5,897 nt of DNA from an uncultured Erysipelotrichaceae bacterium (GTDB lineage Bacteria > Bacillota_I > Bacilli_A > Erysipelotrichales > Erysipelotrichaceae). The DNA is taken from the NCBI GenBank assembly GCA_902796465.1, contig CADBPK010000156.1, positions 1 through 5,897 of the forward strand, written 5' to 3'. The notes below the pieces were generated by a model. It had not been told where the DNA came from. It ran no database searches and worked only from the letters and a program-made list of their open reading frames with translations. Position numbers and translations under genes: made by a program. Positions 1 to 4,403 of this stretch are shown in pieces; position 1 is the first letter of the stretch, and the number at the start of each line of letters is the position of its first letter.

Positions 1-1245
1 CTGTGCTTCGTTCAGGACATCATAGGTGATGTTGTTTTCCCGCAGTTTGCGGATAAACATCGAAACATAGTCGTCTTCCGCGAAATACTGTATGAAATTC
101 AGAAAGAAATATCCGTGCAGCGCGCTCATTTCAATCGTCAGCGGCACGTGCATGGAAGGAAGCGCAGTCGAAGGAAGTGCTTCATATTCCTGGATGTACT
201 GTTCAAGGTCGCCGAAACCCGCCTTTCCAACATAGCTGACTATTGCTGTCACACTGCCGGAAAGCCTGCGCATCTGTTCTGCGCAGTATGCTTTTCTTTC
301 GGCATATGTTTCCAGTGTTTTCAGATATCTGACAAGTTCCTGATATTCCCTGATATCCTCCAGGATCATATCGCTGTCGGTCTGGATCGTCACCATGCCG
401 CGGAAACAGGTCGTCCGTGTGCTGAACGGAAGATGCCGCATTCTGCGGATATACGGCAGACGTACATCCCCTACCAGGCTCTGGTGCGCAGCCGGTGCCT
501 GTAGTGCCTTGCGCTGGTTGACACACATGGCGATCACCGGCGGAGCCCCTGCCTCAGGATGCAGGGCATCGATCGTTTCCGCCAGCAGGAGTGCCGCGAT
601 CGCGGCCGGGCTGCCGTCATTGGAAATATTGAAACGCATGAATTCATCTTCCGGTATGCGGATGTTGTATACAACGCTGTCAGGCATCAGATGCACGATA
701 CCGCCGTCTTCCAGCTGGAATCCGTCCTGATTCCATTTCGGAAGAAGTCTTTCTCCTGCCGGTATCTCATGCCTTGCGGGATCCTCCCATTCGTCCGACG
801 AGACCGGACTGTCCGAAAGCCGGATACGCTCCGTCGAAAGTTCCGTCTCATAAAAAGAGGTCAGATAATAATACAGCAGTGTCCGGATCAGCGGATCGAT
901 CCCGCCGCCGTCCGTCAGGCCGTGATACGCATCCAGATACAGTCTGTTCTTCCAGTAGGAAAATGCCAGAAGATGGCCATCCAGTTCCTCACTTCCGAGG
1001 ACTGTCCTTTCCTTGGAATGCAGGACCGGTACAGGCGCGGGATTATCCTCAAAGAACAGTTCTCCCTCTTCCGCACACAATCTGACACAGAAATAAGGAT
1101 ATCTCTTCATGGTCAGATCTACCGCACTCCGCAGCAGTCCGCCGTCAACGATATCCTTCAGTTTTATCGTAATGCGGAATGTATGGGGATCCGCATCCGT
1201 TGTTTCATAAATAGTCCGCAGTTCGGAATACAATTCTCTTTTCAT
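1..1245 (-). CDS. Condensation-superfamily (alcohol acetyltransferase-like) CoA-dependent acyltransferase, 3' end cut by window edge
   Basis: An uninterrupted frame runs from the ATG at 1245-1243 to base 1, giving 415 residues without a stop. AGGAAAG at 1257-1251 is a good ribosome binding site for that ATG. Residues 104-113 read LDAYHGLTDG, which carries the HxxxDG active-site motif (His108, Asp112, Gly113) of the chloramphenicol acetyltransferase/condensation fold; the His is the general base of that superfamily. Two further stretches fit the clostridial alcohol acetyltransferase-like branch: an asparagine-arginine strand near residues 240-265 (CVNQRK followed by LVGDVRLPY) and VSYVGKAGF at 336-344, in the place of the structural DFGWG-like motif. 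There is no carrier-protein domain and no signal peptide, so a stand-alone cytosolic acyltransferase is inferred. The alcohol or amine acceptor and the acyl donor are unknown. The final visible segment (about 365-415) looks like the usual last strand and helix, so only a short tail is probably missing. The gene starts 27 bases after the DUF1697 stop and is probably cotranscribed with it. Confidence 0.82.
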   Translation of the reverse strand, partial: MKRELYSELRTIYETTDADPHTFRITIKLKDIVDGGLLRSAVDLTMKRYPYFCVRLCAEEGELFFEDNPAPVPVLHSKERTVLGSEELDGHLLAFSYWKNRLYLDAYHGLTDGGGIDPLIRTLLYYYLTSFYETELSTERIRLSDSPVSSDEWEDPARHEIPAGERLLPKWNQDGFQLEDGGIVHLMPDSVVYNIRIPEDEFMRFNISNDGSPAAIAALLLAETIDALHPEAGAPPVIAMCVNQRKALQAPAAHQSLVGDVRLPYIRRMRHLPFSTRTTCFRGMVTIQTDSDMILEDIREYQELVRYLKTLETYAERKAYCAEQMRRLSGSVTAIVSYVGKAGFGDLEQYIQEYEALPSTALPSMHVPLTIEMSALHGYFFLNFIQYFAEDDYVSMFIRKLRENNITYDVLNEAQ

Positions 1246-1272
1246 CCGTTCTTTCCTCTCTCCGGCCGTGTC

Positions 1273-1805
1273 TCACTTCCATCCGGTCATCTTTATGAGC
1301 GTACCGGCTGTGCGGATGGTCAGTTTCTCCGCAATGCCCGCGGCAGCTGTCTTCTTCCACCATCTGCATTTCTGATAGGCTTTCCTGTCAAAGGACCAGA
1401 AGATCACATCGTCATAAATCTGAATCTTTTCGAGATCCGGTGAAGTTTCCCCGATCAGGGAACTGATCTCTTCAGGCGTATCATCGGAAAGGATCATGAT
1501 CAGATTATCATATATGTTTTATCATCATTTCCCCACCACGCCGGAGCGTGTGAAAGAACCTCTTTCAGATGATCTTCTGAGATGACATATACAGGCACTT
1601 CCAGTCCGAATTTCTCATGGATCATTTTTTCAATCATTTCTCCTGCATCCCGAATATCTGAAGAAAAAGCCGCATTACCGCTGTTCAGGTATGTCGAAAC
1701 ATCCTGAAAACCCAATGCCTCAAATCCCTTTTTCAGATCCGGCATGCTGATCTTGTTTTTCCCGCTGATGTTGATGCCTCGCAGAAAAGCAAAATATCTA
1801 TTCAT
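1273..1805 (-). pseudogene. DUF1697 family protein, frameshifted
   Basis: Two adjacent minus-strand frames together make one DUF1697 protein. The first part (1805 to about 1510) begins MNRYFAFLRGINISGKNKI, the typical LRGIN-GGKNKI opening, and continues through YLNSGN to WWGNDDKTY before stopping at TGA 1502-1500. The second part continues in another frame as DNLIMILSDD, then IFWSF, a Trp-Trp-Lys-Lys segment and TIRTAGTLIKM, the expected C-terminal half, ending at TGA 1275-1273. Removing one AT from the (AT)3 run at about 1515-1510 would join the halves into about 176 residues, the normal size for the family (about 180). The longest frame opens at ATG 1817, but GGAG at 1815-1812 sits 6 bases before the ATG at 1805, so 1805 is the likely start. 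No -1 slippery heptamer is seen at the junction. DUF1697 has no established biochemical role. The break is either a recent mutation or a sequence error. Confidence 0.85.
1509..1516 (-). other. Probable two-base insertion causing the DUF1697 frameshift
   Basis: On the minus strand the junction reads ACATATATGATAATCTG. Read in the upstream frame it gives T-Y-M-I-I-stop. With one AT removed it gives T-Y-D-N-L-I-M-I, which fits the YDNLIF-like strand expected in DUF1697 proteins. The downstream frame has its own stop (TAA, 1521-1519), so the switch must lie between about 1518 and 1503. The exact bases added cannot be fixed because the run is repetitive; loss of a single base nearby would also restore the frame. 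Confidence 0.7.
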
Positions 1806-1811
1806 ATCCAA

Positions 1812-1815
1812 CTCC
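1812..1815 (-). promoter_or_regulatory. Ribosome binding site setting the DUF1697 start at 1805
   Basis: GGAG lies 6 bases before the ATG at 1805-1803. It overlaps the upstream in-frame ATG (1817-1815), which itself has only a weak GGTGAT-like sequence before it. Starting at 1805 gives the family-typical N-terminus MNRYFAFLRG. Confidence 0.7.
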
Positions 1816-1838
1816 ATTTACGTATCACCGGTCTTTTT

Positions 1839-2030
1839 TCAGGGAAGCAGTCCGTATTCCCTGTATTTATCCAGTATCATCTTGTAAAACAAACGTTTAC
1901 CGAAATACTGTTTGTATGTCGCGTTTTTTTCTTTTCCCATCGCTTTCAGGGCATCCATCTGCTGTTTCTCATAATCTGCCTGTTTCTGAATATCCGCGAG
2001 CATTTTTTCAAAAGCTTCCAGCCGTTCCAT
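1839..2030 (-). CDS. Small conserved-looking hypothetical protein, 63 residues
   Basis: This encodes a short, highly charged protein beginning MERLEAFEKMLADIQ and ending KYREYGLLP. No signal peptide or membrane segment is seen. Residues 1-30 have the heptad-like hydrophobic spacing of an alpha-helix or coiled coil. The middle (about 31-50: MGKEKNATYKQYFGKRLFYK) is followed by a second likely helix, so a two-helix hairpin is inferred. The pattern of an acidic helix, then G-K-x-K-x-x-T-Y-x-Q, then a tyrosine-rich end, resembles small uncharacterised proteins known from clostridial genomes; I cannot name a family. The reading frame can begin two codons earlier at 2036, but AAGGAG at 2043-2038 is only one base from that ATG and an ideal 7 bases from the ATG at 2030. 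The gene lies 21 bases after the GNAT stop and 33 bases before the DUF1697 start, clearly within the same transcript. Its function is unknown. Confidence 0.8.
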   Translation of the reverse strand: MERLEAFEKMLADIQKQADYEKQQMDALKAMGKEKNATYKQYFGKRLFYKMILDKYREYGLLP

Positions 2031-2037
2031 GTCCATT

Positions 2038-2043
2038 CTCCTT
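2038..2043 (-). promoter_or_regulatory. Ribosome binding site setting the start of the 63-residue protein
   Basis: A strong AAGGAG lies 7 bases before the ATG at 2030-2028. The earlier in-frame ATG at 2036-2034 is only 1 base away from it and so is too close for efficient initiation. Confidence 0.75.
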
Positions 2044-2051
2044 AACAGTTG

Positions 2052-2552
2052 TCATAAATCTTTGTGCGCCACGACAACTGTATAACCATCTGTATCGTAT
2101 GTGACCCCTGTCTCCGTAAACCCGTTCTTTTTCCAGAAGTGTTCTGCCTGCGGATTTCCTTTTACCCATCCAAGCCGGACAGACAGGTACCCGTATTTTT
2201 TGAGGTTAATACATAATTCTTCTATGATCTTACTGCCGATTCCTTTTTTCTGAACCGATGCATCTGTCATAAAGAAACCGATGAAAGCTGTCTGCTGATC
2301 GGGAAATGCCAGGATGAGGTCCATGACCGCAGTCAGCCTGCTGCCGTCAAAGTATCCGATGTAGTATTTATCGGAAAGATCCTTGCCGGGCGGCAGCGCT
2401 GCCATATCCCGTGCAATGCTTTTCTCACTCACAAAAGGCCGACAATACTGATAATACAGAGGGTTGCCGCGGCAGAGATCCATGATCGCCGGAATATCCG
2501 TATGATTCAGACATCTTACATGATAGTGATCTGAAAAAGCTGAAATATCCAT
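2052..2552 (-). CDS. GNAT family N-acetyltransferase
   Basis: A 166-residue protein of normal single-domain GNAT length. GNAT enzymes move an acetyl group from acetyl-CoA to an amine on a small molecule or protein. Motif A, which binds the acetyl-CoA pyrophosphate, is visible at about residues 101-109 as QKKGIGSKI (the Q/R-x-x-G-x-G signature). It is preceded by the beta-4 strand AFIGFFMTD and followed by a helix. The motif B region, near residues 124-145, reads VRLGWVKGNPQAEHFWKKNGF, with the N-x-x-A-x-x-F-W-x-x-x-G-F pattern common in this fold. The order of elements is complete and no key residue is missing. The substrate is not predictable. Two adjacent ATGs occur at 2555 and 2552; GAGG at 2563-2560 is 4 and 7 bases away respectively, so 2552 is slightly favoured. 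This is the first gene of the downstream unit: it follows a terminator and a promoter, and the small-protein gene begins 21 bases after its stop. Confidence 0.93.
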   Translation of the reverse strand: MDISAFSDHYHVRCLNHTDIPAIMDLCRGNPLYYQYCRPFVSEKSIARDMAALPPGKDLSDKYYIGYFDGSRLTAVMDLILAFPDQQTAFIGFFMTDASVQKKGIGSKIIEELCINLKKYGYLSVRLGWVKGNPQAEHFWKKNGFTETGVTYDTDGYTVVVAHKDL

Positions 2553-2579
2553 CATTGTTCCTCTTTATAGCCCAGACCC

Positions 2580-2609
2580 ATTGTACCATCAGCCGGAGAC
2601 CGTTTTACA
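2580..2609 (-). promoter_or_regulatory. Predicted sigma-A-type promoter with extended -10 for the GNAT unit
   Basis: On the minus strand the -10 is TACAAT (2585-2580), five of six matches to TATAAT. It is preceded by TGG (2588-2586), which makes an extended -10. A weak -35 candidate, TGTAAA (2609-2604), lies 18 bases upstream. Transcription would begin near 2573 and leave a leader of about 20 bases carrying the GNAT ribosome binding site. The position, just after the upstream terminator, supports it. Prediction only. Confidence 0.55.
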
Positions 2610-2617
2610 GAAACAGT

Positions 2618-2631
2618 TTCATGGTTCATGG
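2618..2631. repeat. Tandem 7-base direct repeat upstream of the predicted promoter
   Basis: The plus strand reads TTCATGG twice in a row (CCATGAA twice on the minus strand). It sits about 10 bases upstream of the weak -35. It could be a small operator or activator half-site pair, but a repeat this short can arise by chance. Confidence 0.35.
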
Positions 2632-2638
2632 CTTTCCC

Positions 2639-2672
2639 TGAAAAACAAAAAAGCGGATCTGTATCTCCGCTT
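2639..2672 (-). terminator. Rho-independent terminator after the flavoprotein gene
   Basis: Read on the minus strand, AAGCGGA (2672-2666) pairs perfectly with TCCGCTT (2657-2651) around an 8-base loop. A T-rich run, TTTTGTTTTT (about 2650-2641), follows directly. The hairpin begins 10 bases past the flavoprotein TAA (2685-2683). This is a classic intrinsic terminator and closes the hydrolase-flavoprotein unit. Confidence 0.88.
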
Positions 2673-2682
2673 CCGTTCACTG

Positions 2683-3222
2683 TTATTTCTGAAGGCCTTT
2701 GCCCAGAAAATATGCCTGTTGGGGATACCCGCTCCGTTTCGTCATGGAAGGCGTACCGCAGCCGTATCCAAGTACCATTCCTCTGTCTTCAAAATTGATA
2801 TACCGTACCAGTGTTTTATAGTGGGCTGTCAGCGCGTCAAATGTCCAGTCATCCGCGTTCCAGGCTACGGTAAGGAGTGCTGATTTGAGATGCCGGCTGT
2901 TCAGACTGCTGTTGAAAGCGCAGAAACGGTCGACTGTCGTTTTCAGCTGCGCGCTCATGCCGTAGTAATAGAGCGGCGTGGCGAATACGACCATATCAGA
3001 AGAAAGCAGCTCTTTACGGACCTTTTCCATATCATCTTTCTGTACACACGGGCCTTCATACCCGCAGTGAACACAGCCTGTACAGGGATGGATATCCGCA
3101 TGGCAGACATCGATCACTTCACATGTATGTCCGGCTTCTTCCGCCCCTCTTAGAAATTCCTGTACCAGGATCCCGGTGGATCCTTTCCGGTTCGGGCTTC
3201 CCATCAGAATCGTTATCTTCAT
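2683..3222 (-). CDS. Flavodoxin-fold NAD(P)H-dependent FMN oxidoreductase, iron-sulfur flavoprotein-like
   Basis: A 179-residue protein starting MKITILMGSPNRKGST. The opening beta strand and GSPNRKGST loop (residues 8-16) are the FMN phosphate-binding site of the NADPH-dependent FMN reductase family. PLYYYG near 83-88 is the conserved loop contacting the flavin ring. Cysteines at 47, 50, 53 and 59 form CxxCxxCx5C, within the compact CX2CX2CX4-7C motif known to hold a [4Fe-4S] cluster in archaeal iron-sulfur flavoproteins. Many bacterial relatives keep this pattern followed by a DDM sequence, as here; whether they carry a cluster is often untested. The probable role is cytosolic electron transfer or quinone/xenobiotic reduction; the partner is unknown. 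The frame could open at GTG 3228, but AGGAAGG at 3236-3230 is 7 bases from the ATG at 3222, so that start is chosen. It lies 17 bases after the hydrolase stop, so the two are probably cotranscribed, and a terminator follows. Confidence 0.9.
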   Translation of the reverse strand: MKITILMGSPNRKGSTGILVQEFLRGAEEAGHTCEVIDVCHADIHPCTGCVHCGYEGPCVQKDDMEKVRKELLSSDMVVFATPLYYYGMSAQLKTTVDRFCAFNSSLNSRHLKSALLTVAWNADDWTFDALTAHYKTLVRYINFEDRGMVLGYGCGTPSMTKRSGYPQQAYFLGKGLQK

Positions 3223-3229
3223 TTTCACA

Positions 3230-3236
3230 CCTTCCT
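3230..3236 (-). promoter_or_regulatory. Ribosome binding site setting the flavoprotein start at 3222
   Basis: AGGAAGG lies 7 bases before ATG 3222-3220. The upstream in-frame GTG (3228-3226) is only 1 base from it. Starting at the ATG gives the family-typical MKI opening strand. Confidence 0.75.
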
Positions 3237-3239
3237 ATT

Positions 3240-4298
3240 CTATTTCCCGCTGTTCGTATCTCTCAGAAAACTTTTAACCTGTCTGAGATATTCATCCGGT
3301 TCTTCCAGATGCACGACATGTCTTGCCTGCACACGGACAAGTTTGCCGTCCTGCAGTCTGCTTAAGGCGAACACCGCATTTTCTTCCGACATGGCACCGT
3401 TCAGTGTCCCGTCCGGAAGAAAGGAAGTATCTGCCTGGATCAGGAGAACAGGACAGATGATCTTCTGCAGGGCTTCCGCATGGTCGAAACCGGTGTTCCA
3501 TGTACCATCATAAAATGCCTGTCCGAAATGCGGATCATACAGATCCATTCCCCTGACCATTTCCCGGATCAGCGGGGATACAAACGGGATCTCTACGGTT
3601 TTCTGGAAGTGAAGCATCCTTGACAGGAAGATCAGGGCACGAATCAAAGTCCGCGCACCTGGGAATGTATTGTTTTTGAAAAACTCTCCGGCGTTTTTGA
3701 TCCAGAAGATGAGGTAGTCCCCTTCATTATCTTCGCGAACCGCCTGGTCACTTATGGCAAAGGTACGGTACGCAACGGTCTTTCGGATCGAAGGATATTC
3801 CGACGAAAACAGAGGCGGGTCTTCCAGTACAGCCGCTTCGATGAGATCCGGTCTTTTGGCAGCCAGCCATACGGCCAGAAGTCCGCCGGATGAATTGCCG
3901 CTGACAGTTACCGGCTTTCCGATCACCTCATCGATAAACTGTGCCAGACAGGCACCGATCTGTTCCGCGCACATTTCATAATCATCCGGGCATCTGGTCA
4001 TACCGTGACCGGGATAATCGAGGGCGAATACATGGTATTTCTCAGACAGAGGAATCATGACACGATGATAGGAAAACCAGTCAAGCATCTGCGCATGCAG
4101 AAGAAGAAGGACAGGTTTGCCGGATCCATCCGATTCGGCATAATGAAAACGCACATCACCCACGGTGATATCCTTTTCCGTAAAACCCGCTTTCTTCAGT
4201 CTCACATGGCCGGGATCCCGATACAGTGCAGTATAGAGAATGACCAGCGGCATCAGCCTGAGAAAGATCCGGATCAGATTAAGCAGAATTCCGATCAT
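3240..4298 (-). CDS. Membrane-anchored alpha/beta hydrolase
   Basis: A 352-residue protein. Residues 1 to about 24 are strongly hydrophobic with a few arginines (MIGILLNLIRIFLRL onward) and form a likely N-terminal membrane anchor with no obvious cleavage site. The alpha/beta hydrolase fold follows: the strand LLLLHA with the oxyanion-loop His near residue 68, ALDYPGHGMT near 92-101, and the nucleophile elbow GNSSGG with Ser136. A cap-like insertion spans roughly 160-270. The probable catalytic acid is Asp290 (IQAD) and the catalytic His is His327 (ARHVVHLEEP). The triad is complete, so it should be an active serine hydrolase (esterase, lipase or similar); the substrate is unknown. The frame extends upstream to 4370, but AGGAG at 4308-4304 is 5 bases from ATG 4298, and the extra 24 residues look like noncoding sequence. 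No convincing promoter lies immediately upstream and no terminator separates it from the previous gene, so readthrough from that gene is possible. Confidence 0.9.
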   Translation of the reverse strand: MIGILLNLIRIFLRLMPLVILYTALYRDPGHVRLKKAGFTEKDITVGDVRFHYAESDGSGKPVLLLLHAQMLDWFSYHRVMIPLSEKYHVFALDYPGHGMTRCPDDYEMCAEQIGACLAQFIDEVIGKPVTVSGNSSGGLLAVWLAAKRPDLIEAAVLEDPPLFSSEYPSIRKTVAYRTFAISDQAVREDNEGDYLIFWIKNAGEFFKNNTFPGARTLIRALIFLSRMLHFQKTVEIPFVSPLIREMVRGMDLYDPHFGQAFYDGTWNTGFDHAEALQKIICPVLLIQADTSFLPDGTLNGAMSEENAVFALSRLQDGKLVRVQARHVVHLEEPDEYLRQVKSFLRDTNSGK

Positions 4299-4303
4299 GT
4301 TCT

Positions 4304-4308
4304 CTCCT
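4304..4308 (-). promoter_or_regulatory. Ribosome binding site setting the hydrolase start at 4298
   Basis: AGGAG within a longer purine-rich run (GGGAAGAGGAGAG, 4313-4302) lies 5 bases before ATG 4298-4296. The longer frame start at 4370 has no comparable site, and beginning at 4298 puts the hydrophobic anchor at the N-terminus. Confidence 0.8.
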
Positions 4309-4344
4309 CTTCCCAGTATAAAGCATATCCTGTTTACATATGTT

Positions 4345-4398
4345 GCCGGATCGGAGGATATTCTTTTCATTTAAATAGTTCGATGAATACCTTCCGGC
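4345..4398. repeat. Imperfect inverted repeat in the gap upstream of the hydrolase gene
   Basis: On the plus strand GCCGGA (4345-4350) pairs with TCCGGC (4393-4398), and AGGATATTC (4355-4363) pairs with GAATACCT (4385-4392) with one bulged base. A 4-base TCGG bulge (4351-4354) separates the two stems, and the A/T-rich loop is about 21 bases. No T-run follows on either strand, so this is not a standard terminator. It could be a structured leader or mRNA-stability element, or chance. Confidence 0.45.
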
Positions 4399-4403
4399 TG
4401 TGA

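Noticed and set aside
559..1443. A 294-residue open frame on the plus strand
   Set aside because: It lies opposite the acyltransferase and DUF1697 genes, whose minus-strand products carry clear family motifs. The plus-strand product has no recognisable motif and reads like an antisense shadow.
1495..1525. Programmed -1 ribosomal frameshift in the DUF1697 gene
   Set aside because: No X-XXY-YYZ slippery heptamer is in frame at the junction, and no strong downstream stem-loop is apparent. A simple indel explains it better.
4299..4320. TATACT at 4320-4315 as a -10 box for the hydrolase gene
   Set aside because: No acceptable -35 lies at 16-18 bases, and a start from it would fall inside the ribosome binding site, leaving almost no leader.
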